Assembly (NCBI GenBank): GCA_964035545.1
Contig: OZ037769.1
Span: 6,693,429-6,757,428, forward strand
DNA length: 64,000 nucleotides
Direction of reading: 5' to 3'
Source of the DNA: Bugula neritina
Taxonomy: Eukaryota; Bryozoa; Gymnolaemata; Cheilostomatida; Bugulidae
Positions 11,241 to 23,871 of the stretch are shown one piece after another. Below the pieces are notes generated by a model. The model saw only the letters and a program-made list of their open reading frames with translations. It made no database searches and was not told where the DNA came from. The translations under genes and the position numbers were made by a program. Every line of letters starts with the position of its first letter. Position 1 is the first letter of the stretch.

Positions 11241-12260
11241 AATCAAAATTTAACTTGCATATTCAAATTCAGCAGGTAAAAATACCCCATGTAAGCTGTT
11301 TAAAAAAATATAGACTCAAATATAATTTTCACTATTTTGTTTTGTACTAAATAAACTGGACTGAGCCATATATATACATATAGATATATAGACATATATA
11401 ACTGTATTACCTTACATGTTACATTCATAACTGTTATGATGATTTTAGATGATTCAGAGTGGTTGGTTAGATTCAGTAAACCGGTTACTATTCATGGATG
11501 TGAAGTTACAGAGTGGAGACTGGTTAAAGACTCTTTCATATATGCTTGCCTCTGCCGTATACACTCTATACTCTTCCATAGGCCTCACGTAAGCCATGGC
11601 GTTTGTACAAGTAGAACTTTGATCCCATTCGCAGACTGATTTACAGTCTTTAGCATTTAGTAGAATTTTTTCATTGCCTGTGTTATTATTTGATTGGTAA
11701 GATTGGGCAAGGAACCAAAAGTGGTTGTCCTTTAATATGCATCTGATGCACTTGCCAACCAGTTTGGTATAGTGCCACATTAGATGGATTTTCACATTGA
11801 CCACTGACAGAAAATTTTATGCGGGAAATTACTGAACAGCCGGTGCAAAAGGTCTCTACGGATTGGCTGATTGTTCTATTAAGCAGGCCTACTTTTCTCA
11901 TTTCAGCTGTACGTTTTTACACTTTATCGAATTATTTTTGCCATTTTCAAAGCAGTATAAGGAAAATTCTCTCAACAGGCGCTGCATGATAGCACACTTA
12001 GCTATGAAATCAATGATGAGCAGTGAAGTTAAATGCAAATTATATCATTGGTAAATTTCTAATCTTGCTGGCAGCACATGGTGTGTGGCAAGTAACTATT
12101 TTACAAGATTCTTACGTATGCGGTTTCCACTCGGAAATTTGTCTAATGGGGCCCCATGTTGTTTTATTGAAACAGTCGACCTTTCTTATATATAATTATA
12201 AGTCCAATAAATTAGTGACCTTTACCTGTAATGTTCACAAATACTGGATATGTATTGTAG

Positions 12261-15200
12261 GTAGTAATATACCATGTGATCACTGTGTCTCAGTCATACC
12301 AGCACCAAGTGATGCTCGCCATACTGAATGACATGGTGTGTCTGTTACACAAGGAGGTATTTAATAACTGTGGTACTTGATACTGCTACTCTATACCTAC
12401 TTATCAGCATACACATGTATATTGATGAGTAAGTATAGCTTAATGAGTTGACACTTGTACTGTTACTTTAGACCTACTTATCAACATGCTCTTGTATAAA
12501 GTTTAATGATGACTTGTCACATCGAAAGCATATGTGAAGTCGCCATTTATACTCATTTATATTGTCAAACTTCCTAAAACATGATATAGTGTTATTGCAC
12601 TGCCACACTGCAGCTGTGTGATTTAGGGAAAGATAACTCACAATACTGTTGAGATGGGAGTTGTGAAGTTGTCTCCTGCTGCTAGTGGTGTCCAGCAGTA
12701 TATAGAAAGTAGAAGAAACTATTTAGTAGCCTCTTCCCAAGAGAAATTCGGTCCCATCAATGTCACCAGTAAGTAATTTCATTGCGTATCAATATGTGTG
12801 TTGGCTAACCTATAGGAATCAGGTCAAATTATTTTTTTAGTTGCCATTTGAACTAAATCTACAAAGCATGTAATTTATTCCTCCATCAGAGATCCTGCAT
12901 ATTACAGATCTTTAGATTTAAATCAACTGATAGCAAAATTTGTAGTTTCTGAAAGAATTAATAGAGCCTTTAAAATGTTGACTTTTCAACTGGAAAAGGT
13001 ATTTGAATTTTCTCGAGTTTTCTCAGTATGGTTATGTAGCACTAATTATGATCTATTTTGTGAAATATTATTCCCATTTGAAAATCGCCATTTGAAAGTT
13101 CTGTTTTTATTTCTTTATTATGTAGAGGTTTTATGTTATTAGCAAGCTATTGTTAAGTTTAAGATGCCAAATCTCACATTTTAATTCACCAGAAGTTGTG
13201 AAAAGCTAAAAAATAAGTAGGCCTATGTAATCCAAATTAAAGATTGTATTGTATAAAATCATTTATACTGATAATTCACCAATACTCACCAAGTTTAAAA
13301 ATAGTTTTCTTACCACATACATTGAATGGATAAGTTGTTTCTGAAAGACAAGTTGAACATAATTTTTGGTATTTAAAAATTTAGTTAGAAAATGAGGTAG
13401 TCTTTAGGATTAAAGTGAATTTTAAACTAATTATAGGAAAGACTGTTTAGTGTCTCTCACAACTGCACATGCATCCTCATAGTAACAGTTTCCTCTTGTA
13501 AATACAGGTGGAGGTTTCTGGCAGCAGAGAATCGCTGAATTGACTCTGGCATCAATCAAGTTTGAGCTGCTTTCTCGTTCACCTCAACAGACAGTTTCCA
13601 TAGCAACTGAAGATGGCGGCAGCTGTGATGTTAAAATTGGCTCCTTTGTGATGTACAACTGCTCTCGTATTGCCACCCTCCTTAATAACTTCAACAAGTC
13701 AGTGGAACTAGGTACGCGTAAACTAAGAGGTCATTGTGTTGATCAGGTGTCCCATTGTGGTCAATTTTCAGCCATAGCTACAGCTCATAGCTATAATGGA
13801 GTGGTGTCATTGTATGCATTTCATATGAAATGAAGTTATAAGCCATCTATGGAGTTGAGTTTTTCTCAGGAGTTGTCTATACATCCAACTAAAACGGGGC
13901 ATTATTTTGGGTCTTGGGACCACAATTGTGTTGAATAACCATAGATGTAGATGGTCAGCTGTCACCTTCAGACTTGCTAACTAGAAAATGCATGAACATT
14001 GTAACAAGGAGTTATTTCTCTTGGTTCTGTTACATTAGATTACTGCTTTTGGCTTTATAATATACTCTCGGTATTATATTATATTTTATTATTATTAGAG
14101 TTTAATGTGTTAACTAAACAACTAATAAGTAGCTCTAGGGGGTAAAAAACTAATCGGCCGTTCATTTCCCAGTGCATGCATTAGTTAGCATATCAGTGAG
14201 CACAGAGCCAATCACAGCTCTAGCTTCTTCTTACAGCAGTTCATCAGACCAGCATCAAGAACATACGCCCCTTGAGAAATATTCTCCTTCTTCATGTTTT
14301 TCTCTGCCCTTCTATATTCCTTTTCCTCCTCTGCATATATCTTAGTAGGGAAGTAATTTGTGCAGCAGCACTACTTTACGGCGTACATCAGTATATTAGT
14401 ATACTCATGTGTATTTGTTGCAGGTACCTACCCGGAGTTGTCTACTTTCCAGGACACTGACCTGTCCCTGCTCAAAACCCAGGTTAGGATTACCAGGTCT
14501 TTTCTCTGGACTATAGATTGAGTTTATAATATCACGGAAGACTCCAATACAATGCAATGATGCTCATAACCTTGTCCAGTGATATAACGATAGTACAGCG
14601 CTCTCTTCCGTATCTCACTAATCTGTGCTTCTCAAAACCTCAGTTTGTGACAATGTAGAATACCAGAGTTTACTCACAGATCAGTCAACTTCGGCCATTT
14701 TGTCTCTATACACACATACATAAGCCACAAAGCGGGGTCCAAGCCCTTCTCGTGACCTGTGGAATTTTCATGAGAAATGGGACTGCATGATATGGAAGGA
14801 GCACGCATAATTAGTTGAGCATCTTTCTATACTGGTTGGCATTTTTAGGATGAGTGGATACTTGTGTTTCATTACATCAACGTGTATCCAGTCCTAGTGT
14901 CAGATCTAATCTCAACTACACGTGAGGGGGAGATAAGTCTAGTACCTGGCCGCCTTTCTCAGGTAGTTTATTATGTATACTTACATTGTAGTGGCCACGC
15001 TCTAAGAAGTTTTGCAGTTGCTCTTAGTCTAAAACAAAGAGTTGTCTATTACCTCTTTATAGTCTGTGATTGTGTTTATAATGTTGACTCTTCTATGCAG
15101 TTTCGAGGCTTGAATAGAGAAATTAAATGCCACTAGCCTAGTGTAAGCACGTTGTGTATTTTATTTTCTTTTATGGAAAATGTAGATTTCGTGTAGAGTG

Positions 15201-16968
15201 TGTTTTCATGATACAAGACAATACATGTCTTGTATGTTGAAAGATATATTTCAGTAAGATGAAATCGATCTGAAATCAAAGCAACTGACAATCATTAGTT
15301 CTGTATAAGTTTATAGACCTCATAGCGAAGTGCCATTATTCATTCGTTCCAGTTTTTAGTTGCTAATTTAGCTTCAAATTCTGCAATTTGTTCTGTGTAT
15401 ACTCAACTCTAAAGGCTGGCGGTGTGACATGGGAATTGCCTTACCTTGTTTTAGATAGTGAAATTTCTACACAGTTTCTGCCGTGATTTTAGCACTTATT
15501 ACAGCAGAACACATATTTTGGGCGTAAGTTGTTAGCTTTACTTTTTTTTCCAAATTGAATTATCTTTCGTAATGAAAATGAAACTAACGTACTGCTTTAT
15601 CGTGATGAATCTCGCTCTACCATTGCTTTAGTTCTCACAGTATTTGAATACTTTATATGGATTTTAATTAGACCCATTGTCATTTATATGTATAATTAAT
15701 ATGTAACGTGACATGTACTATAATTAGAATAGTTAAAGCACTTTCATAGCTTTCTCAGGGTTATGTATGTAACATATAATTATAAGTTTCTACCTTCTTA
15801 CTAGCTTCTACTGCCTGCAACAGTGTTCAATTTACTGTTGAGTAATTTGTAATTATACGATGTTAGTTTCAATTGTGAGCAAACAGTAATACGCAGGTTC
15901 AACCAGTAGGTTAACCCATTATCTACCCACTCAAGAAGTTGCATCAATTACCAACCTAATTGGATACGATATCAGGTTGCTTGTAAAGAGCACCTACAAG
16001 CACTTAACCTTGATTGACACTTTTCTACATGCTGCAGAGTTTGAATTAAAGCAGAATAATATTCAATAAATGGACTGAAAATATATAAGAAGTTTCCATT
16101 GCACAAGTACAGCCACATATTTAATAGCTAGTATTATTTTGTTTTATTAGTGTATATTTTGTATAAGCGTCGGATGTTGGGTCATTCAGTTTGCTTAGAA
16201 GGGTTCACTATAACAAAAAGTCGTTTTTTTATCAAATAACTATCTGAACACATTTAAGAAAAGTGCAAAAGGAAATTATTACAGCCCATCCTAGAATTTA
16301 GACAAATTGATTAGCTGATCCTAATTATTTTATACCTGAGAAAATAAATTATTGAACACTATTCAATATACTGGTAAATACCAATAACTAATAGTTTGTA
16401 AATATAAAAACAATATGTTATATTTATAAGCTAATGCATCGCAGTAGTCTCCTGGAAACTGAAAAGTCTAGATTTAAATTATACAAGTCTCATATTGTTG
16501 CGCCAGAAGCTTCCATCTCACAGAGGTGGTTTTAATACTTCTCAGTAGTTCCTGTAATGGGTGGTCTAAAACCACGTCTATATAAAATATATAGAGTGTA
16601 AAATATATAGTGTGTAAAATATATAGAGTGTAAAATATGTAGAATGTAAAATATTCTATAGAGTGTAAAATATTCTATAGAGTGTAAAATATATAGAGTG
16701 TAAAATATATGGAGTGTAAAATGGTTAACCTTCGTGCTATATATCAGGTTATTGTAGGTTTTGATGTAAATATTGTTTTTCTACGGCTGCTGATGCTAGC
16801 CCTTACCAGTTAGGGTTTACACTGAAACTGTATTTGTGTGTTACACAGGAACCTCATGCCCACTTAATGCCTCAGATGATGGCCAGACTCTGGTTGGTGA
16901 AGATTGTCTACCAGGTACTGGTTGATGGCCTGTCATTGCTGGACATTTCACCATATGACTCTATGTAA
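12261..16968 (+). CDS. DALRD3: DALRD3, DALR anticodon-binding domain protein (3' exons, partial)
   Basis: Seven phase-compatible exons encode the C-terminal 267 residues: 12,261-12,356; 12,627-12,768; 13,508-13,711; 14,424-14,482; 14,849-14,962; 15,455-15,523; 16,849-16,968. Diagnostic stretches match animal DALRD3: LASIKFELLS, GSFVMYNCSRIATL, FCRDFSTYYSRTHILGEP and a closing helix. DALRD3 has a DALR fold like arginyl-tRNA synthetase but no catalytic core. In mammals it partners METTL2 to direct 3-methylcytosine modification of arginine tRNAs. The N-terminal half (the human protein is about 540 residues) is not visible. It should lie left of the window, which would put the composite transposon in an intron, unless it has been lost. 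The stop codon at 16,966 sits in the first unit of a minisatellite. Confidence 0.85.
14632..14805. repeat. Dispersed repeat, copy 1
   Basis: This stretch of a DALRD3 intron resembles 25,052-25,200. Shared stretches include TCAAAACCTCA, GGAATACCAGA-like sequence and GGGTCCAAGCCCTTCT, followed by ATGAGA/ACGAGA and GGAGCAC/GGAACAC. The copies are diverged and the family is not recognised. Confidence 0.5.
16579..16722. repeat. Short tandem repeat, GAGTGTAAAATATATA
   Basis: About eight imperfect units of roughly 16-20 bp built on GTGTAAAATATATAGA, in the last DALRD3 intron about 130 bp before the final exon. Confidence 0.8.
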
Positions 16969-17508
16969 CATAGTATAGCATGTGACATAGTATATCATGT
17001 GACATTGTATAGCATGTGACATAGTATATCATGTGACATTGTATAGCATGTAGCATAGTATAGCATGTGACAGAGTATAGCATGTGACAGAGTATAGCAT
17101 GTGACATTGTATAGCATGTGACATAGTATATCATGTGACATTGTATAGCATGTGACATTGTATAGCATGTGACAGAGTATAGCATGTAACATAGTATAGC
17201 ATGTAACAGAGTATAGCATGTAACAGAGTATAGCATGCGACATAGTATAGCATGCGACATAGTATAGCATGTAACAGAGTATAACATGTAAAAGAGTATA
17301 ACATGTAACATAGTATAGCATGTAACATAGTATAGCATGTGACATTGTATAGCATGTGACATAGTATAGCATGTGACATAACATAGCATGTAGCATAGTA
17401 TAGCATGTAGCATAGTATAGCATGTGACATAGTATAGCATGTAACAGAGTATAGCATGTAACATAGTATAGCATGTGACAGTATAGCATGTAACATAGTA
17501 TAGCGTAT
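16963..17508. repeat. 17-bp minisatellite starting at the DALRD3 stop codon
   Basis: About 32 tandem units of ACATAGTATAGCATGTG with TGT/CAG/AAC variants. The first unit contains the ATG-TAA that ends the DALRD3 frame, so the array forms the start of the 3' untranslated region. As 17 is not a multiple of three, antisense open frames of 120-167 codons run through it; they are repeat artefacts. Confidence 0.95.
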
Positions 17509-18434
17509 GAAAGTTAGCTGCAGAGTCAGCCTGTAGAAGTAGGTTGACCTGGTAATTTAAAGTACCAGCCTATTGGGTGCAAATCATTGTTACTTGGTAA
17601 AGATAGCAAGTGATGTACATATTACATATACATGACATATATATTATAGTATATGTGTTACATACATATTACATATACTGCTATAGTCCAGTGTAAGAAA
17701 CATGGTGGAGGGTGTGATACAATATACTCTCTTCTATCTCCAAGTTATTTTGGTGATATCACGTTGGTGTTGGACACTTCCTAGAATACTTGTGTAATGT
17801 ACTATTATTCTTATATTGAAAATGTTGAAAATAATGGGTATGGATATTATTGATTTTCATTTACGAATTTGTCTGTTTATGTATTGGAGATATTGTTTCA
17901 ACAATTGATGGTACTACATGATGTATTTTTGTTATCTATTTTTAGACCTAATAAATAAAAATTATTCAGTATTTATTTTTTAATCTTCTAAGTAGCAGAA
18001 TTTCATTTTTTCATCAAATATCTTCGCTGCCGAGGCTGTCTATGTCAGCCCTTGTCGGCATCATTTCACATACTCTGGCTTTCCAGCTTTCATTTCAATG
18101 AACTTTGCTGCCCACGTTTGCCAGTAGTTTCCTTCAATAATCAATATATTGCTGTGTTCACTGCCGTCTACCTCGTTTCCATTGATATTGATGTGCTAAC
18201 ACTATAATCTGTGTTGAAACACTTACATTTTCTGTTTGTTAATGTAGCCAGCTAGGTAATCTTGGTGTACTCAGTATGTAAAAATTGATTGTATAAATTC
18301 TAAAGTGAACTTTAAACATTGCGTTATTCAGGTGCGATTGTGTGCCGCCATTGCTGCATGAATTCATATCCTTCCTTACATCTTTCAAACTACGGCCTTG
18401 CATTGCATTCTTCACTGAAAACTTGCAACTAGAA
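17509..18434. other. DALRD3 3' flank, no further gene seen
   Basis: AT-rich sequence. AATAAATAAA at about 17,950 is the first good polyadenylation signal after the DALRD3 stop and may end that transcript. No coding signal is seen between there and the hAT element. Confidence 0.5.
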
Positions 18435-18442
18435 CTTATAGA

Positions 18443-20590
18443 CAGGGATGTAGTGGCAAAATTATTCTAGGCCATACTCTCAGGCCGGGGGTCCAGGGGG
18501 CCGCCCAGGCCCCCGGCGGGGTTCGGGGCAGCGCCCCGGCCGCAGAAGCCCTCAGAGCTCTTCTGATGCAAATTTATGCAATTTAAAGCCATTGTGAACT
18601 CTAATTCTTCTGAAAAAATCTGTGTTGAAATGTGCACCTCACTATTATTATCATACCATACCAGCTATATGACGACTGGGCATTGCTGCAAACTATATAA
18701 ATATTCAGTATTGTCCCATACCTGTTGACTGTAATTTTAAATGTAGTCTTACTCAACTGCAGTTAGGTTTGTTCTGACATGCATTAAGTCCAAACTGTAC
18801 AGAACAATTGCTGAAGATCTCAAAAAGGTGGAAGGATAGAGACAGGTAACAAGTGCTCTCCAAATGCAACCTGATTATTTTATTATAATAGCTAATAGAC
18901 TGACCTGCACAGAAAAAGAATAATAGATCAGAAGAGAAGCAGATTGCAAATCAGAAAATGTGTGTTGGTTATTTATAAAGAGCAAATTGAATTGATAACT
19001 TATTGGCAAGCAGAAATTGGTTGAAAACCTATTTGGAGTTTATTAGAGTATTAGTCTAATCCAAGGGTGTCCAACCTTTTCAGACCGATGGCCACTGAAG
19101 GGGAATATTTCATGGCGAGGGCCACATGGTAAACTTCAGCTTGAGCTGGGGGCCACAGCATCAGTATTTTTCAAATTATTTCAATCCAAATTCTCATAGA
19201 ACATTACACAATATGGTCCAAATAATTACTGCAGGCTGCATGTTTTGTAGCATGTATAGAAATAAGACGTTTAAAAGGTGTTTTTCACTCTAATTCATGT
19301 ATGCATGTGAAAACTAATTGTAACTTTATGCCTTGGAGGGCCACATAAATGTGGGCTGGGGGCCACATCCGGCCCTGGGGCCGCCTGTTGGACAGCCCTG
19401 GTCTAATCCATAAGGAGATACCACCACACCTCCTTACACATAATAAAGCACACCCAAGAAGAGTATGTTAACTTGATTTTAAAATAAAACTCCTGAGCTT
19501 TTACTAGACACATCAAGGAAATATACCCCAAAAGAACAAATTTGACTGGTTTAATATGTGTTAACCTAGAAGATGATTAAATATAAAGCCAGGTGTTAGT
19601 TAGTACAATCAAACATAAACGGTTACTTATGGTGGTGTACAGTTTGCAAAACCTCATTGCATTGATAATTAACATGCAATAACGCCAAGTTTTTGATCAA
19701 AATGTGGACATAGTACCTTTAGACCTCAGTAATAAATTTTCATTAACCTCTCCTACAAAACTAGTACTGTTTCTTGAAGACATTTTGATTTTATTTCTGG
19801 ATTTCATGTTGGTTTTTTCCAAATTCCATTGCTTATTGACAAAATACAAGTCCACACAAAATAGATAAGGGCAACCTTCTAGCTGTCACTGCCTTGCTGA
19901 GGCCACATTATTGGTATATTATAAGAATTCAGTCCCGCCAAATAAAACCTCACTTAATTGTGCTAGAATTAAAATGTTGTAGGTTTTCCTCTTCATCAGA
20001 GCACTTGCTTTTTCGAGTTTTCAATATTTTTTTGCAAAGTTATAGACAAAAAACTACCCCTTTTTGGCCAATTTTATCTGAAAAGTTTATTTTTCAATCC
20101 CTGCCAAATATCTCAGCAGGAAAGTATGGTATTGGAATAGAACAAACACTGTCGGAAACCTGAGAAATTTATGCATAGCAAATTTTTTTATCCTTTCAAT
20201 AGCCTTCATAGATTTTCTACAAATTAGTGATTTACACCCTGAAATGAAATATTTTTTCCTTAGCAATCACCAATGCACAGCACTTCGCGCCTCAGTGAAC
20301 ACGTAGAGATGAGAAGATGGAATGTTGATACCTGCGTATTATTCATAGTGTAATCTCAGGCTAAACAATCACAAGTAGGCAACACGCATGCCACCCACAT
20401 AGCATTAACATAACAAGAACTTAAACTAGATTGTGAGCTAAATTTATCATATTCTCAGTGAGGATGCCCTAACTATCTTGTGCACTAATCATTTTCAAAA
20501 ATATGCCCATACGGGCGTATGGCCTAGAACAGTCTATTTTCTTCTAGGCCATACGGCGTATGGGACCGTATGGGTACCACTACATCCCTG
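18443..20590. mobile_element. hAT element with 8-bp target duplication
   Basis: The left end CAGGGATGTAGTGG and the right end CCACTACATCCCTG are inverted copies. They are flanked by identical 8-bp duplications CTTATAGA at 18,435-18,442 and 20,591-20,598. An 8-bp duplication with CAG-starting TIRs is diagnostic of hAT elements. A GC-rich patch at 18,481-18,545 lies just inside the left end, a common subterminal feature in hATs. No transposase frame remains, so it is non-autonomous or internally deleted. It carries another element at 19,062-19,400. Confidence 0.9.
19062..19400. mobile_element. 339-bp hAT-type MITE nested in the larger hAT
   Basis: The ends CAAGGGTGTCCAACC and GTTGGACAGCCCTG are near-perfect inverted repeats, flanked by perfect 8-bp duplications GTCTAATC (19,054-19,061 and 19,401-19,408). 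The interior is GGCCACA/GGCCACATCC-rich and has no reading frame. It is a second, younger hAT family inserted into the first. Confidence 0.9.
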
Positions 20591-21277
20591 CTTATAGATA
20601 CAAGTATAATATACACACACAGTTTAAAACAAGGCATGTGGTTGGCAAGCACAGGAAAAATGTAGTAGGCCTACACTGTTCTCAGAAAAACAAATTAGGT
20701 GTATAAAAATCAAGCGCTTGAATCTAAACTAAATGTTCACAAAAAGTACATTATTTTATTCTATAGCCTACAATTTATCTTTCAAAATTTGCACGATTGT
20801 TTAATTCAAAGCCATTATTTTTCTCTGCACCAAAATTATCAGGAAATGTATTGAGCATAAAACCTGGAGCAGCAACCTAAACCTGCCAACAGGCTTTCAT
20901 TATTGGCATTGCTTAAGGTGTTTAACCTTAATTTAATTATGCTACCTAATATTGTTTAAACTAGAAATACATACTTGGAACAACAATTATTACTGCTTTG
21001 CAAATCAGCATTCATTTGAGTTAATGAAAAATGTGCTAAAATGTTTTACAAGAAACTTTGTGTTATTAATAAGCAGGAACTTTCAATTTCCATTAGCAGG
21101 TTTCAGTCCAGGATCATTCTTAAATATGACGTACTGAGTTCTAACCTATGGAATAGAAGCAGCACTTATTGATTCAGTTTATATTTTCTTTGCAACATGC
21201 TAATGATAATAATATAACATTTTACCTGTAATAGTTGGTTGCTAATAGAGATACTTGTACAGATTCACTAGTATAAC

Positions 21278-23871
21278 ATGAGTAAGGTAGTAGGTAGCTG
21301 CTTCAAATCATACCTGCAACGAGATACAACTGCCAGCATGTCTGAAACCGAGAGGAACCTACAATCATGCAGAGACAATCTTGCTCATAGGGTAAGATTT
21401 ATAACTTAATCGCATAGTTACTAAGTTGACAATTAATATCCTATTTGGTTGTCGAGTTGAATAATTACCCAGACAAGACAATGTCTTTTCAAATATATAA
21501 TAACTGAACCAATTTTTCTGTATTTAGACTACTAACTTCATACAGCTGGGTGACGGCAGGAAATTTGTTGGTAAACTGCAGTTGTGTTGGCTTGTAAATT
21601 AAACCCGGTAGCGCCTACGCTCATTGTTCACATGTTAATAAGAGCATACCTTCATAAATACTCCTGTGCCACTAGGCTATACTAGCTGCAAACAGTTCTT
21701 AAGGGATACTGCATAAAATCATTTAGGGGCAAGGGTTTTTAGAAGGTGTCTTTAAGCATGTTTTAGAATTAAATTTGGGTATGGCCAAAACCCAATAAAT
21801 ATACATAACTCAGTAAAATATCATCAATAAAAAAGAGCTTTCTGTAATTTGTTTATGTGAGATTGGGATATATACAAGGGATATTTTTGATTTACTCTTT
21901 TGATAAATTATTTTTGTGTTATGCTTGTTATTACCCTGAGGGTTGTCTCATCATGTACACATACTACTCAGTATAGCTGTATCTTTGCATATTACTATAT
22001 CATATACAAATATTACTGCATCATATACAAATATTACTGTATCATATGCACATATTACTGCATCATATATACATATTACTGCATTATATACAAATATTAC
22101 TGTATCATATGCACATATTACTGCATCATATATACATATTGCTGTATCATATACTGCACATATTACTGCATCATATACACATATTACTGCATCATATATA
22201 CATATTACTGTATCATATATACATATTACTGCATCATATGCACATATTACTGCATCATATACACATATTACTGCATCATATATACATATTACTGCATCAT
22301 ATATACATATTACTGCATCATATGCACATATTACTGCATCATATATACATATTGCTGTATCATATACACATATTGTTCACTCACTCTACTATGTTTTCAC
22401 ATTGTCATATATCGACTATAAGAATGAACTGCATGGTCCCCAGGATGCAATAGAATAAAAATACTATCATATTATGTTATGGTAGTCACATGTATAAATT
22501 TTTCCATCAAAATTAGTATCTGTGAGAGTACAAAAACATTCTAATGGGACCCTTGAATAAACTGTGAATCTTTTATTATAAAATGTTTACCCTTTTTAAC
22601 TTGCTAAATAATATTGTAGTAAAATCACAGTCTGTTAGTTTAAATATAGCTAAAGCTAAGTCCAATACTTTCAAATAACTAACCCTAATATGTTGCATCT
22701 TTCTCAATTTTTTCAATAAATGCTGAACTACCAATACCACACACCAGAGCAATATTAAAATAGCAATCTCATGCAGATTATTGCAGAAAAAATATCACTA
22801 TAAGTGCAATTTTCTCATATTCATTTGTCTATAGCTGAGAGATTAAATGAAATTTCTAATGATAGCTTATTGGTTGTATGAAGACTAAATAACTTACAAA
22901 TTAAGCAATATCAGATTGTTAAAAAGTTGCTTATAGTTCTAAATGTCATATATTTAAATTAATTTTGTTAATATAATTCACAGCTGGAAGTGATGGCGGA
23001 GAAGTTGCTGCTGTCTACCACCCACCTAGAGAGTGTCATTCTTCACATGCGAAATGTGTCAATGGTGATAAAAAATGTAACGGAGAAGATATGCGCAGTT
23101 AAAACCGTCAACTTGTTTGATCCAGATCTAAAGTTGGTGTGTGAGGCCGAAGCTTGGTTGAACAGTAAGCCACTGCACGATATTCTCTCCGCATGCAAAC
23201 TAGTGACGGAAGAGCATGTTGGGCAATCTGGGTTAGTTCATCAAATCTCAGAAGATTTGAGAAATAGTTTTGACAAGCCTGCATCAGATGTAGACTCAGC
23301 TGTCGATAATGTTCACGATCTCCACTGGGACTCTACAGATCTGGAATTTACTCCACCAGCGGCTGAAGAGCTCCACCATCTAGAAGCTGTTCCATCTCCA
23401 ATGATTGGTCGGAAGACTGCTGACACTTTAGCTGACCAACCATCTACATACCACGGCACCTACGAGGAAGTCATGGAGCTGTCTCTAGAGCTGGAAGAAG
23501 GATTTTATTCAGATGAGGAAGAGGAAAGAAAGCGAAGTATCCCAGTTAACATAGATTCATTCAAATTGAACACTGAAGTGAAAGAGTTGAACTTATCAGC
23601 CCCTGTACACTACCAACACAACTATCAGCTTATTCAGATCGATACCGACTCCGTTTCTGGATCTCCACTGCACATGGCCACGGCAAAGAAAAATACCTTC
23701 TTAGCAAGAGAGCAGCTCACAGATTCCAACTCAGCAAGTTGCAACTTAGAAGCTTCAAAATGTTCACAACCCTTAGCAATAGTCTCAAATTCACATAGAT
23801 GTTACATCACAATGTCGCCAGATAACCGGAGAAAAAGTTACTTCAGCTACCATCTACCTGTGTTTGTTTAG
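21278..23871 (+). CDS. Two-exon gene of unknown function, 333 residues
   Basis: Exon 1, 21,278-21,391, starts at an ATG and ends at a clean GTAAGA donor. Exon 2, 22,984-23,871, begins after CACAG and keeps phase 0 to a stop. The first 120 or so residues (MSKVVGSCFKSYLQ, then MSETERNLQSCRDNLAHRLE, EKLLLSTTHLESVI) look helical and probably form a coiled coil. The rest is acidic and low-complexity with an EEEE patch (FYSDEEEERKRS) and many Ser residues, probably disordered. No signal peptide or membrane segment. The layout recalls small coiled-coil adaptor subunits, but I recognise no family. Additional upstream exons cannot be excluded. A 21-bp minisatellite lies in the intron. Confidence 0.65.
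21980..22375. repeat. 21-bp minisatellite
   Basis: About 19 units of a 21-bp motif containing ATATTACTGCATCATATA, in the single intron of the 21,278-23,871 gene. Because 21 is a multiple of three, all three plus frames stay open and give false ORFs of 135-173 codons with 7-residue periodicity. Confidence 0.95.

Larger units (their letters stand above)
35..11370. mobile_element. Large composite DNA transposon with 30-bp TIRs
   Basis: Bases 35-64 and the reverse complement of 11,341-11,370 match over 30 bp with one mismatch; both ends begin TATGGCTCAGTCCAGTT. TA lies at both outer ends, so a TA target duplication is possible, but the flanks are TA-rich and it cannot be resolved. Inside are a decayed multi-exon transposase-like gene (6,987-10,579), a CR1-like LINE in the opposite orientation (about 1,600-5,560), a TTAA-flanked piggyBac-type element (8,910-10,189) and three subterminal direct repeats near the right end. 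Subtracting the two nested insertions leaves roughly 6 kb for the original element. I cannot assign the superfamily. TA flanks would suit Tc1/mariner-like elements, but the protein does not look like one. Confidence 0.75.

Noticed and set aside
11454-11804. 116-codon cysteine-rich minus-strand frame
   Set aside because: Possibly coding, but no recognised motif or convincing splice partners; kept only as an open question.
16961-17496. Antisense frames of 121-167 codons (MLYYVTCYTM-like)
   Set aside because: They arise from the 17-bp minisatellite in the DALRD3 3' region and shift through all frames.
21900-22458. Three overlapping plus-strand frames of 135-173 codons
   Set aside because: Products of a 21-bp minisatellite inside an intron; periodic and without splice logic.
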